From positions 1 to 36,339 of the forward strand of contig VGSF01000047.1 of NCBI GenBank assembly GCA_016875165.1: a DNA stretch of 36,339 nucleotides. Direction: 5' to 3'. Of the stretch, positions 1-8,265 are shown piece by piece. The notes beneath the pieces were generated by a model, which did not search any database, was not told the origin of the DNA, and saw only the letters and a program-made list of their open reading frames with translations. The stretch comes from Deltaproteobacteria bacterium. GTDB taxonomy: Bacteria > Desulfobacterota > SM23-61. The position numbers and the translations under genes were made by a program. Each line of letters starts with the position of its first letter. Position 1 is the first letter of the stretch.

Positions 1-287
1 ATCCGATCGGCTGGGAATAGCCCTTTTAAACTTTCTCTCCTAAAGCTTATCAAAATAACTCAATCTGCTTTTCCATTTGAATCATGTTGTTGTTAAACAC
101 AGCTTATATCGTGGCCCCCGAGCCTGAGAAAGCCACAGGTAACGATAACTCTCAAACAAACCGATTCCCAAACAATAGGTTAACATGAGTCAAATGGAAA
201 AAGCCTAAAACTCAATTTATTTCTGTCCGAAACGGTTCACCTATGCCTTTAAAGTTCTAAGAATGAAGGACTCGTATAAAGTCAAAA

Positions 288-446
288 TTTGGATGGGAAT
301 GTAAAAGGTTCTCCGCCACAGGCGGACAAGGCGCGCAAATTCTGAGGAGTGAGGCCTACTTACAGGTACGCCGCAACGACGAAGGATTTAGCGCAATCCA
401 CCTAATGCGGACCCGCTTTGGCGGGGACTTTTTACCAAGCTATCAA
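288..446. repeat. Degenerate interspersed palindromic repeat in the leading intergenic region
   Basis: The first 470 bases hold no convincing gene. Positions about 288-446 look like a dispersed intergenic element. The left end (GATGGGAATGTAAAAGG) and the right end (GGACTTTTTACCAAGCTATC) are imperfect inverted copies, and the interior holds short palindromes such as CCGCCACAGGCGG. A decayed relative seems to lie at about 26320-26420, with similar ends and a similar GC-rich middle. No transposase is associated. The assignment as an element is inferred from the inverted ends and the second copy. Confidence 0.45.
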
Positions 447-470
447 GAATGAACCAAAGGATGGGTTGCC

Positions 471-974
471 ATGGAAGATGAAGCCAGAATGGAGTTAAAA
501 AAGCTTTCCGGCGAACATTCCCGTTTATTATGGGAAATCGCCAAAACGGGTGATCTAAAGACGCTGTCCCCGGAAAATAAAAAGTTGGCTGAAATCATGC
601 TGGAGCATGCAGAATATCACAATCAATTTGAGATTGCTGATCTTTTAAGCGAACACGAGTATGATGTCGATAATGAAACCAATCCTTTTCTTCATGTTAC
701 CATCCATGCCATAGCAGAGACCCAACTGGAAAACATGGACCCCATCGAAGTTTACCAGTTTTATAACGCCATGAGAAAAAGGAAAGCTTCCCATCATGAG
801 GCTGTGCATCTCATATGCGCGGTACTCGCCCCCTTTATTTTTACAACGCTCCAGGATAAACAGATGTTTGATTTAGAAGAATACCGATCCCGGCTCAAAT
901 ATTATAAGCATATGAAACCGGAAAAAATATTCAGTTCGCTGGAAAAACAAGAAGAAGATTCCGCAGACGATTGA
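471..974 (+). CDS. DUF1841 family protein
   Basis: This is a 167-residue soluble protein with no signal peptide or membrane segment. The central block, about residues 70-120, contains NPFLHVTIHAIAE followed by HHEAVHLICAVLAPFIF. This resembles the His-rich conserved core of DUF1841 proteins, small proteobacterial proteins of unknown function. The N-terminal 70 residues are charged and probably helical (HAEYHNQFEIADLL). The family often has a shorter N-terminus, so a start at the second ATG (489) is possible. The ATG at 471 has only a modest purine-rich stretch upstream. The gene stands alone: an interspersed repeat precedes it and a structured non-coding stretch follows. Function is unknown, and family membership is judged from the motif pattern only. 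Confidence 0.65.
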   Translation: MEDEARMELKKLSGEHSRLLWEIAKTGDLKTLSPENKKLAEIMLEHAEYHNQFEIADLLSEHEYDVDNETNPFLHVTIHAIAETQLENMDPIEVYQFYNAMRKRKASHHEAVHLICAVLAPFIFTTLQDKQMFDLEEYRSRLKYYKHMKPEKIFSSLEKQEEDSADD

Positions 975-1212
975 GAAGTCCCTACAGATACCTGAAAGGC
1001 CATTGCGTAAGGCCTTGTAGTTTACCCCCTCATCCCTACGTTAAAGAGGATTTTTACCCAATACATTCAAGGATAAAGATTTGAGCCTCAAGAACGTAAA
1101 TCAATAGTAGACGTTCCTCCCGACCACAGGCGGTAATAAATAAAGGAAAATGATTTTACCCAGTTAATGGCGAGGCCTAATCGGAAAGTGGGAGTTGAGA
1201 GTGGCGGTCGTG

Positions 1213-1330
1213 ATGAACGTGCTCGCGTCTGAGGCGCAGCGTGTTCTACGCCTGCGGCGGGCGAATCCCGCTTAGCGGGACTGGAGCAGACGGGCCTTCG
1301 GCCCGCAGCTCAGCCGCGAGCCTGTTCGAT
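1213..1330. other. Highly structured non-coding segment (candidate RNA or foldback repeat)
   Basis: The gap 975-1612 has no supported gene. Within it, 1213-1239 and 1305-1330 form a long imperfect inverted repeat (ATGAACGTGCTCGCG against CGCGAGCCTGTTCGAT, then TCTGAG against CTCAG). Two perfect hairpins lie between the arms: TCCCGC-TTA-GCGGGA at 1266-1280 and CGGGCC-TTC-GGCCCG at 1291-1305. The overall shape is a closed stem carrying two internal hairpins. It does not match tRNA, and I do not recognise an Rfam family. It could be a structured RNA or a foldback repeat. Confidence 0.4.
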
Positions 1331-1612
1331 GACATACAAAAAAGGGGTAAGTGTATATAGAAGGTATGAATCGACATAAAGTCATAATCGCCGATTCAAG
1401 ATCTATGCAGGAGGTGCTAGGTCCCCATTTTTCGTAGAGAGAAAAACTGGGATGAATCTAAGTTGTCTTGATTTAGATCATTCTCCGTGTAAGACGACCC
1501 GTTGAATAATAATATGGGTTCCTGCCCGCAAAAGCTGGCCTTGTGTCGACTAGGGCTGGCTAGTCGGTTGGCGATCCGGAAAAGTGTAGAATCCAGAAAG
1601 GGAGGTTATGAG

Positions 1613-1972
1613 ATGGTGAAAGTAAAGGAATACAATCACGTGGGGATCGTGGTTCGGGATCTGGAGAGGTGCAAGTGGTTCTACGGTAAGGTACTGGGTC
1701 TGCAAACCATTCCTCGGCCGCCGTTCGATTTTCCAGGCCACTGGTACCAGGTTGGACCTACATGTCAGCTTCACCTCATGGTCTATGAAGAAACCATCCC
1801 GAATTCCATGCGCCATATTGCCTTGGAAGTGGCAAACTTCGAGGAAGCCATCCATGAACTCAAGGCAAAGAGGATAGAGATTGTTGAGGGCCCGGGCCAG
1901 CGTCCCGATGGATCAGATTATCTTTTTTGCAAGGACCCCGACGGTAACCGAGTCGAGATCACCCGCCACTAA
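1613..1972 (+). CDS. VOC (glyoxalase/bleomycin-resistance fold) family protein
   Basis: This is a 119-residue single-domain protein of the vicinal oxygen chelate superfamily. It opens with YNHVGIVVRDLERCKWFY, the usual first beta strand and helix of a VOC module, and ends with FCKDPDGNRVEI. Likely metal ligands are His9, His54 (QLHLMV), His68 (RHIALEV) and Glu115. The start at 1613 is chosen because GGGAGG lies a few bases upstream and because the domain begins immediately; the frame stays open upstream to 1502, but those residues look non-coding. The length fits single-module members that act as dimers, such as glyoxalase I, dioxygenases or methylmalonyl-CoA epimerase relatives. The substrate cannot be told from sequence. 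The gene stands alone. Confidence 0.8.
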   Translation: MVKVKEYNHVGIVVRDLERCKWFYGKVLGLQTIPRPPFDFPGHWYQVGPTCQLHLMVYEETIPNSMRHIALEVANFEEAIHELKAKRIEIVEGPGQRPDGSDYLFCKDPDGNRVEITRH

Positions 1973-2166
1973 AACGTAAGTAATCCCTCTCGCCTCGATT
2001 TTAGGACTATCGCTCGTATGTACTGGTTATGGATGCCTGGCTAAGAAGGGTAGTTTGGGATGTTGACCTCCGGCCAGAGGTAGAGCATGACCTGTCAAGA
2101 GAAAGCAATTTCGGCTGGTAGGAGAAAAGGATTGGCATCATTTTAAATATTTGGTAACATGAAATT

Positions 2167-2943
2167 ATGAGGAAAATGAATATCTCTCTTCTATTTATCA
2201 AATCTCTTTTTTTCCTTCCCATCTTCCTCTTTTTTTCTGCCCAGCTCGGCTGGCCCATTTCCCCCCAAGAAATCCAGAAAATCCAGATCCAGCTCAAAGA
2301 TCAGCCGGCGGGAAAGAAGATTGCCTTCTGGGCCGAAAAGTTTGTGGGCCGGCCTTATGACGAAGATCCCAAAGGGATATACGTCATAAGGTCCGTGATT
2401 GTGGCCGACGAAAAAGTTGACTGCATGTATCTAACTTTTCGGGCCGTCGAACTCGCCTTAAGCCAAACCCCGGAGGAGGCCCTGCAAATCGCCCTGGATA
2501 AACGCTTTCATTCCAAGGGCCTTATCAGGAATGGCCAGGTAATCAACTATGAAGACCGGTTTGAGTATGGAGAGGACATGATCCAGAGCGGCAAGTGGGG
2601 AAAAGAAATTACTTCCAATATCGGACGGACCAGCCGGATCAAAGGATCCCGGGGCAAGGATAACTGGGAGATACTCCCGCCCGAAGAGCTGGCCGGCAAC
2701 GCCGAAAAACTGAAAAGCGGGGACCTGGTCTTTTTCATGAAGGCGCCGGAGAAGCGGATAGTGGGCGAAGGAGTTGGACACATAGGGATCATAAAAGCAG
2801 TAAAACGATCCGCGAGCCAGGAGATTTATTTAATCCATGCCGGCGGAACGAAAAACCAGGGCGGGGTAGTGAAAAAAGTTCCGCTGAAAGATTACCTTTC
2901 TAAAATGCCTTTCATCGGTGTAAAGATAACAAGGTTCGAGTAA
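2167..2943 (+). CDS. DUF1460-like secreted putative N-acetylmuramoyl-L-alanine amidase
   Basis: This is a 258-residue protein with an N-terminal hydrophobic segment (about residues 7-27, LLFIKSLFFLPIFLFF) that reads as a signal peptide or anchor. The mature part resembles DUF1460 proteins, NlpC/P60-like cysteine hydrolases thought to act on cell-wall peptides. AFWAEKFVGRPYDED begins the fold, Cys86 in DCMYLTFRAVELAL is the probable nucleophile, His205 in GVGHIGII is the probable general base, and LIHAGG follows at about 222. The spacing of Cys and His agrees with the family. No neighbour suggests a pathway. A weak purine tract precedes the ATG, and codon use looks ordinary. Activity is inferred from the fold. 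Confidence 0.65.
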   Translation: MRKMNISLLFIKSLFFLPIFLFFSAQLGWPISPQEIQKIQIQLKDQPAGKKIAFWAEKFVGRPYDEDPKGIYVIRSVIVADEKVDCMYLTFRAVELALSQTPEEALQIALDKRFHSKGLIRNGQVINYEDRFEYGEDMIQSGKWGKEITSNIGRTSRIKGSRGKDNWEILPPEELAGNAEKLKSGDLVFFMKAPEKRIVGEGVGHIGIIKAVKRSASQEIYLIHAGGTKNQGGVVKKVPLKDYLSKMPFIGVKITRFE

Positions 2944-3069
2944 AGCAACCTACCCGTTTCTCATCCTTAAATTAAGTGAACTAAAGTGCCGAAAGTTAAA
3001 AAAGTAAATTCCTATACAATCAAGTTAGTAAATCAAATAACCTGCAAAGAAAGGGGAAAATTAGGGAAG

Positions 3070-4343
3070 ATGAACCTGGACGAACTCTGCATCAATACTA
3101 TTCGTATGCTATCCGTTGATATGGTCCAGGAGGCCAACTCCGGCCACCCTGGAATGCCCATGGGCGCCGCTCCCATGGCTTATGTTCTCTGGACAGACTT
3201 CCTCAAGCATAACCCCCAAAACCCGGCCTGGCCTGACCGGGACCGTTTCGTGCTCTCAGCCGGACATGGAAACAAAGAATGGATGCAAAACTCCCCGCAG
3301 GGTGGGACCGCGATATTCCTTCTTTCCCCCCTGACCCCAAGGGGATGGCCACCCGTTTAGCGGGGGGTAAGGTCATGAACGCCATCGCCCCCCATCTTCC
3401 CTGGCTCATCGGCGGCTCTGCTGATTTAAATCCCTCCACGAATACTGCTCTTAAAGGCCTGGGTAATTTTCAATCTCCCTCCTCTCCTGAGACAACCATC
3501 CAGGGTTCCGAATCAGGCCCTTTAAGCTACGCTGGCGCGAATGTCCATTTCGGCGTGCGGGAACATGGCATGGGATCCATCATCAACGGAATGGCCTTGC
3601 ACGGAGGGATACTTCCCTTTGGGAGCACCTTTTTGGTATTCTCTGACTACATGCGTCCTGCGATCCGCATGGCCGCTCTCATGAAACTTCACCTCGTATA
3701 TGTATTCACCCATGATTCCATCGCCCTGGGTGAAGACGGACCAACCCATCAGCCGGTGGAACATCTTTCAAGCTTACGGGCCATTCCAGGATTGACGGTC
3801 ATCAGGCCGGCAGACGCCAATGAAGCAGCCGAAGCATGGAGAACGGCAATCCTGCATAAAGAAGGGCCGGTCGCTCTAATCATGACCAGGCAGGCTCTAC
3901 CCGTAATCGACCGAACCCGGTTTGCCGCGGCAGAGGAACTGAGGCGAGGCGCCTACATCCTGGATGACTCTTCACCGGATAAGCCTGAAGTCCTTCTGAT
4001 GGCCACCGGCTCTGAAGTTCATCTGGCCCTAATAGCATACGCCAAGCTCCGCGCTGAAGGGGTTCGCCCGCGGGTTGTCAGCATGCCTTCCTGGGAACTC
4101 TTTGAAAAGCAACCGGTGGAGTACCGGGCACAAATCCTTCCAACGGATATACCCGTTAGGATTTCCATTGAAGCCGGAACAACTCATGGCTGGCACAAAT
4201 ACGTGGGCTCATCCGGAGCAGCCATAGGGATCGACCATTTCGGGGCTTCGGCCCCGGGAAAAGTATTGCTTGAAAATTTTGGCTTTACGGCTGAGAATAT
4301 AGTAAAGAAGGTGAAGGAGCTTTTAAACAAAAAATCGGTTTAG
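3070..4343 (+). pseudogene. tkt: Transketolase with internal deletion and frameshift
   Basis: Two transketolase pieces lie head to tail in different frames. The first runs from ATG 3070 to about 3270 and gives the N-terminus: [27 protein letters not shown] in outline, ending at [10 protein letters not shown]. The second runs from about 3270 to 4343 and resumes near ELPAGWD, continuing through GGSADLNPS, FGVREHGMG (with the catalytic Glu region), EDGPTHQPVEH and the C-terminal domain to the natural end. About 260 residues of a usual ~660, comprising most of the thiamine-diphosphate domain, are missing, and the frame shifts by one at the junction. The join just after the GHG codons is abrupt, without an insertion. 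As read, no functional enzyme can be made. The alternative is an assembly or sequence error. The gene pairs naturally with the transaldolase downstream in the non-oxidative pentose phosphate pathway. Confidence 0.85.
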
Positions 4344-4367
4344 GACGCAGCTCTTCGCAGAAAAAAA

Positions 4368-4403
4368 TAGAATACAGAAGTCAGAAGTCAGAATTTAGAA
4401 TAT
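4368..4403. repeat. CAGAAGTCAGAA-type interspersed repeat, left of transaldolase
   Basis: The stretch contains tandem AGAAGTCAGAA units ahead of the transaldolase gene. A related sequence in opposite orientation lies at 5672-5708 after that gene, and another at about 17281-17325. These are short inverted intergenic repeats with no coding content, and their role is unknown. Confidence 0.5.
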
Positions 4404-4470
4404 AGGGGGGCGAGAGGGGATTTCTGGGATCGCGCGTGGCCTTACGCAAAACGTATTTGAGGAGTCGATA

Positions 4471-5607
4471 ATGAATGACAACCCTTTAAGGAAACTTCGG
4501 GAAATCGGGCAGAGTATCTGGCTGGACAACCTGAGCCGGGATTTGATTAACTCCGGTGAGCTAAAGCGTTTGATTGAGGAAGGCGTGACCGGAATCACCT
4601 CCAATCCAACGATCTTCCAGAAAGCAATATCCGGCAGTAAAGATTATGATGCCTCCCTGAAAAACTTGCTTAGCCAGGGGATCAGGGATGAAAAGGAATT
4701 GTTCCTCGATATGGCCCTGGAAGACATCTCCAGGGCGGCAGATCTGTTATGGCCCGTATATCAGTCCAGCAACGGCCTGGATGGGTATGTCAGCATCGAA
4801 GTATCTCCCGACCTGGCTTATGACACGGAGAAGACTGTCGCCGAAGCCAGGCGCCTGTTTTCAACCATCGGCAAAAAAAACATCCTGGTGAAAGTTCCGG
4901 CAACTCCACAGGGCCTTCCGGCAATCGAACAACTCATAACCCAGGGAGTAAATGTAAATGTCACCCTCCTCTTCTCCATAAAACGGTACCAAGAAATTTC
5001 CGAGGCATACCTCCACGGCCTGGAAGCGCGAGTGCGCCAGGGACAAGCCATCCAGGAAATAGCTTCCGTAGCCAGCTTCTTCGTCAGCCGGGTGGATACG
5101 GTAGTTGATAAACTTTTACAGAACCGAATTTCCTCGGAAGCCTCAGAGCCGGAAAAGCAGAAGATCCATGCTCTTTTCGGAAAGGCGGCTGTGGCCAACG
5201 CCAGGATCGCTTATAAAAAATATAAAGATATTTTTACCGGAACACGCTTCCAGAATTTGCCGGGAGCCCGTATCCAAAGGATATTGTGGGGCAGCACGGG
5301 AACCAAGAACCCGAATTACAGCGACGTGAAGTATGTCCAAGAGTTGATCGGGCCGGATTCCATCAACACTATCCCGGAGACAACCTTGCAGGCTTTTATG
5401 GATCATGGGCGGGCCCAAATCACCATCGGCGATTCTCTGGAAGAGGCCCAAATGCTTTTTAACGACCTTAATTCGCTTGGTGTGGACATCGACCAGGTCA
5501 CTTCCCAACTGGAACAAGAGGGAGTGAAACTGTTCGCCGACTCGTACTTTTTACTTTTAAAGGAAATTGCTGAAAAGAGAGATTCATTTCTCTCTCCAAA
5601 ACACTGA
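4471..5607 (+). CDS. tal: Transaldolase, long form
   Basis: This cytosolic enzyme of the non-oxidative pentose phosphate pathway transfers a dihydroxyacetone unit from sedoheptulose 7-phosphate to glyceraldehyde 3-phosphate. The protein has 378 residues, which fits the long subfamily of about 360-380 residues seen in actinobacteria and cyanobacteria, not the ~215-residue form. The N-terminus IWLDNLSRDLINSGELKRL and ITSNPTIFQKA are hallmark blocks. Lys141 in NILVKVPATPQGL is the Schiff-base lysine. VNVTLLFSIKRY, SVASFFVSRVDT and KNPNYSDVKYV follow in family order. The ATG at 4471 has GAGGAG upstream. The gene follows the broken transketolase after a 127-base gap containing repeats, so the two may once have been co-transcribed. 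Confidence 0.95.
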   Translation: MNDNPLRKLREIGQSIWLDNLSRDLINSGELKRLIEEGVTGITSNPTIFQKAISGSKDYDASLKNLLSQGIRDEKELFLDMALEDISRAADLLWPVYQSSNGLDGYVSIEVSPDLAYDTEKTVAEARRLFSTIGKKNILVKVPATPQGLPAIEQLITQGVNVNVTLLFSIKRYQEISEAYLHGLEARVRQGQAIQEIASVASFFVSRVDTVVDKLLQNRISSEASEPEKQKIHALFGKAAVANARIAYKKYKDIFTGTRFQNLPGARIQRILWGSTGTKNPNYSDVKYVQELIGPDSINTIPETTLQAFMDHGRAQITIGDSLEEAQMLFNDLNSLGVDIDQVTSQLEQEGVKLFADSYFLLLKEIAEKRDSFLSPKH

Positions 5608-5671
5608 TTTCAATTTAATGGGATACAGATCTTCGCCGATACAGAAACTGATTCTCGAATTCAGAGGAAGG

Positions 5672-5708
5672 AGCCTGGATTCTGAATTCTATCTTCTGCA
5701 TTCTATTT
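5672..5708. repeat. Inverted partner of the AGAAGTCAGAA repeat
   Basis: This is a TTCTGAATTCTATCTTCTG-type sequence, the reverse-orientation counterpart of the repeat at 4368-4403. The two copies bracket the transaldolase gene. No other structure was recognised here. Confidence 0.4.
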
Positions 5709-5890
5709 TGTGGTCAATGGGTCAATAGTAAAATGGGATCAAGTCTGCTCTTGAAGGGGCCGAATGGATCATAGGGTCATTACAAATGTTCACGGCGGCC
5801 TGTTCAGAGGTCGGAGTTCACGAACCGGAAATATGAGATCAGAAGTCATAGGACAGAGATCAGGGGGCGAATAAACTGGGAGGTGGTAAG

Positions 5891-5935
5891 ATGAAAAAGG
5901 AATTGACAAACTTTTTATGGGGTGGGAAGATGTAA
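5891..5935 (+). CDS. Very short possible leader ORF (14 codons)
   Basis: An ATG at 5891 follows a strong ribosome-binding-like GGGAGGTGG and encodes MKKELTNFLWGGKM before a TAA stop. It lies about 95 bases upstream of the first cobalamin riboswitch. It may be a genuine small peptide, a leader, or the remnant of a lost gene. Nothing in the sequence proves translation. TTGACA at about 5902 inside it could also be a promoter -35 element, although the matching -10 is weak. Confidence 0.2.
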   Translation: MKKELTNFLWGGKM

Positions 5936-6027
5936 AGAAACAATCAGCATTCAGCAGAAAAAATTTTAGCTGAAAGCTGATCGCGGACCGCTTTTTTTAA
6001 GGAGGGCACAAGAAACTTTTTGACATA

Positions 6028-6300
6028 AACACAAGCCGGGAAGGGAAGGTGGTGTAAATCCACTGCTGCCCCGCAACTGTGATCGGAACGAAACCCACAA
6101 GAAAGAACAGCTCAAAGGTAAGAGGTGAAAGGTAATAGGTAAAAAAATTTCTATAACCTATCACCTATGGCCCATTATTCATAACCTATTACCTGTTTTT
6201 TCAGCCACTGGAAAAAGTCCGGGAAGGCGTGGGGAGTCCGCCATAAGACAGACGGACAAGTAGGAAGCTGTAAGCCAGGAAACCTGCCCGACGTGATTTA
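6028..6300 (+). promoter_or_regulatory. Cobalamin riboswitch 1, ahead of the cobUTS-cobC-btuFCD genes
   Basis: The segment carries the conserved cobalamin riboswitch blocks in order: AGCCGGGAAGGGAAGGTGG, then CCACTGCTGCCCCGCAACTG (the B12-box region), GCCACTGG, GGGAAGGCGTGG and AGCCAGGAAACCTGCC. Between the AACGAAACCCACAAG block and AGCCACTGG, a variable arm is expanded by about 85 bases containing GGTAATAGGT and its inverted copy ACCTATTACC. A strong intrinsic terminator follows at 6348-6384. Transcription termination when adenosylcobalamin or another corrinoid is bound is therefore the likely mode of control. The target genes make and import cobalamin, as expected for this RNA. Confidence 0.93.
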
Positions 6301-6347
6301 TATTCTCGACCCTTCCGAGGGGAAGGCGGGCAGAGTGCGCATGATTC

Positions 6348-6384
6348 AACCCCAACTTTCTCCTTTGAAGGTTGGGGTTTTTTT
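6348..6384 (+). terminator. Rho-independent terminator of cobalamin riboswitch 1
   Basis: AACCCCAACTTTC pairs with GAAGGTTGGGGTT (13 positions with one G-U pair) around a 6-base loop, followed by a run of seven T. It lies about 50 bases after the riboswitch core and 285 bases before cobU. It fits the expression platform of the riboswitch, or terminates a leader transcript. Confidence 0.88.
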
Positions 6385-6390
6385 ATTTTT

Positions 6391-6657
6391 GCCACAGAGG
6401 GCGCAGAGACCACAGATCTATAACTAAATTTTTAGAACAAAAAAACTTCAAACACAGATGAACCTAAATAAATCCTTATAAAATTCTTTTTAAAAAATCT
6501 TAACAGAATTTTCAGAGTTTGAACATTCAGTAGTACAGAGGCTACAGAGAAAGATAAAGAATTTTAAAAAATCGGGTTAAAAGCTTTTTGCAGGCCATAA
6601 AATATTCCTTATCTGGTTTTTTATTTTTAACTCTGTGAACTCTGTGTTCTCTGTGGC
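6391..6657. repeat. CAGAG-type palindromic repeat, copy 1
   Basis: GCCACAGAGGGCGCAGAGACC at the left end and TCTGTGTTCTCTGTGGC at the right end are inverted copies built from CAGAG units, enclosing an AT-rich, gene-less interior. The right end stops 12 bases before the cobU start codon. Related elements lie at 15614-15768 and 16699-16914. The terminator lies just outside the left end. Confidence 0.6.
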
Positions 6658-6669
6658 AAAAAATTTTTT

Positions 6670-7197
6670 ATGGATAAAAAGATCATTTTTATTACAGGCG
6701 GGGCGCGGAGCGGGAAAAGTCAATTCGCCCAGGAACTGGCCCTGAAATTCCCCGGGCCCAAAGCCTACTTGGCCACGGCCCAGCCCCTGGATGAAGAGAT
6801 GGCGGCAAGGATTCTCCGGCACAAAAAAAACCGGCCCGGAGACTGGCAGACCATTGAAGAACCGGTGCAGGCGACTGAGGCGATTATAAAAAACGGAGAT
6901 CGTTTCAACCTTATCCTTCTCGATTGTCTTACCCTATTAATCTCCAACCTTATGATGGCAGAGTGGAATGAAGAAAATATCCTCGCGGAAGCTGAGCGAT
7001 TGCTTAAGGCCTGCCAGGCTGCGAAGTGTTCCCTGGTCATCGTTGGCAATGAGGTGGGGATGGGCATCGTTCCCGATAACCCCCAAGCCAGAATTTTTCG
7101 CGACCTTAGCGGGTTGATCCAGCAGAGATTTGCCCGGGGAGCGAATGAGATTTATTTCATGGTTAGTGGAATTCCTCAGAAATTGAAAGGGGCATAA
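6670..7197 (+). CDS. cobU: Adenosylcobinamide kinase / adenosylcobinamide-phosphate guanylyltransferase
   Basis: This bifunctional cytosolic enzyme phosphorylates adenosylcobinamide and then adds GMP, giving adenosyl-GDP-cobinamide for CobS. The 175-residue length is normal for the family. The P-loop GGARSGKS lies at residues 9-16. RHKKNRPGDWQTIEEP contains the His region used for the guanylylated intermediate. ILLDCLTLLISNLM and VGNEVGMGIVPDNPQARIFRD are the other diagnostic blocks. It is the first gene of a tight cluster, with cobT starting 6 bases after its stop. No clear Shine-Dalgarno sequence is visible before the ATG, where a CAGAG repeat ends. Expression is presumably governed by the upstream cobalamin riboswitch. 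Confidence 0.95.
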   Translation: MDKKIIFITGGARSGKSQFAQELALKFPGPKAYLATAQPLDEEMAARILRHKKNRPGDWQTIEEPVQATEAIIKNGDRFNLILLDCLTLLISNLMMAEWNEENILAEAERLLKACQAAKCSLVIVGNEVGMGIVPDNPQARIFRDLSGLIQQRFARGANEIYFMVSGIPQKLKGA

Positions 7198-7203
7198 GAA
7201 ATC

Positions 7204-8265
7204 GTGGAAGAAGAATTAAGAGAGAAATTATCAAGGATCCGTCCATTAGAAGAAAAATTTCTCTCCCAGGCTCAGGCCAGATTGGACAGGCTGACCAAAC
7301 CACAGGGCAGCCTGGGGCAACTCGAAGAGATTGCCAGGCAGTACGCGGCTATCGTGGAAAACCCGAATCCGCAGGTTGACAAAAAGATAATTTATGTTTT
7401 TGCCGGCGACCACGGCGTTGTTTCCGAGGGCGTCAGCGCCTACCCCAAAGAAGTAACCCCTCAGATGGTTTACAACTTCCTTCGCGGAGGGGCAGGTATT
7501 AACGTTATGTCCCGCCACGTGGGAGCAGAGGTGGTTATCGTGGATATAGGCGTGGATCATGAGTTTGAACCTATGGAAGGGCTGATGATCCGGAAGGTGG
7601 GCCGGGGGACGGGAAACATCCTTGTCGGCCCGGCAATGTCCAGGGACCAAGCTGTGCAGGCGTTATCCGTTGGCCTGGAAATGGCTGATCACGCCCGGAA
7701 ACAAAATGCCGACCTGGTGGGCACTGGCGACATGGGCATCGGCAACACCACCCCGAGCAGCGCTATCCTGACTTCCCTCACAGGCCTTCCGGTGAATAAG
7801 GCCACCCACCGGGGGACGGGTATTGACGATGTTGCCCTGGCCCGGAAAATCCAGATCATCGAGAGGGCCATTTCCTTTAACAAGCCCAACCCGCAAGATC
7901 CGCTGGATGTTCTGGCCAAATTAGGAGGGTTTGAGATCGCCGGAATCGCCGGACTGATCATCGGGTGTGCCTTTCACAGAATACCTGTCGTAGTCGATGG
8001 ATTCATCTCCACCGCGGGAGCGATGGTGGCAGTAGGGCTGAATCCTGACATTGAAGGATATCTATTTGCTTCCCATCAGTCGGCCGAGGTGGGCCACCGG
8101 TTCATGTGGGAGCATATAGGAAAGAAACCCATCTTAAACTTATCCCTCCGGCTGGGCGAGGGAACCGGAGCGGCCCTGGCCATGTCCATAATCGAAGCGG
8201 CCCTGAAAGTGATGAACGAGATGGCCACTTTTTCCGAAGCAGGAGTGTCAGAAGCAAAAGAATGA
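7204..8265 (+). CDS. cobT: Nicotinate-nucleotide--dimethylbenzimidazole phosphoribosyltransferase
   Basis: The enzyme activates the lower-ligand base (5,6-dimethylbenzimidazole or another base) with nicotinate mononucleotide, giving alpha-ribazole phosphate and nicotinate. The 353-residue product has the usual length. Diagnostic segments are [15 protein letters not shown] near the N-terminus, [41 protein letters not shown] and the C-terminal [12 protein letters not shown], which contains the catalytic Glu. The start is GTG at 7204 with AAAGGGG upstream. The stop overlaps the cobS start as ATGA, pointing to translational coupling. Which base is attached cannot be judged, since no base-synthesis gene is in the window. 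Confidence 0.96.
   Translation: MEEELREKLSRIRPLEEKFLSQAQARLDRLTKPQGSLGQLEEIARQYAAIVENPNPQVDKKIIYVFAGDHGVVSEGVSAYPKEVTPQMVYNFLRGGAGINVMSRHVGAEVVIVDIGVDHEFEPMEGLMIRKVGRGTGNILVGPAMSRDQAVQALSVGLEMADHARKQNADLVGTGDMGIGNTTPSSAILTSLTGLPVNKATHRGTGIDDVALARKIQIIERAISFNKPNPQDPLDVLAKLGGFEIAGIAGLIIGCAFHRIPVVVDGFISTAGAMVAVGLNPDIEGYLFASHQSAEVGHRFMWEHIGKKPILNLSLRLGEGTGAALAMSIIEAALKVMNEMATFSEAGVSEAKE

Noticed and set aside
1213-1330. tRNA or integron attC site at the structured segment
   Set aside because: There is no CCA-end acceptor geometry or TpsiC-loop consensus, and no attC core sites. The structure was kept as an unassigned element.
6389-6660. CRISPR-like repeats of CAGAG units
   Set aside because: Units are short, irregular and in inverted orientation at the two ends of a palindrome, with no regular spacers and no cas genes.
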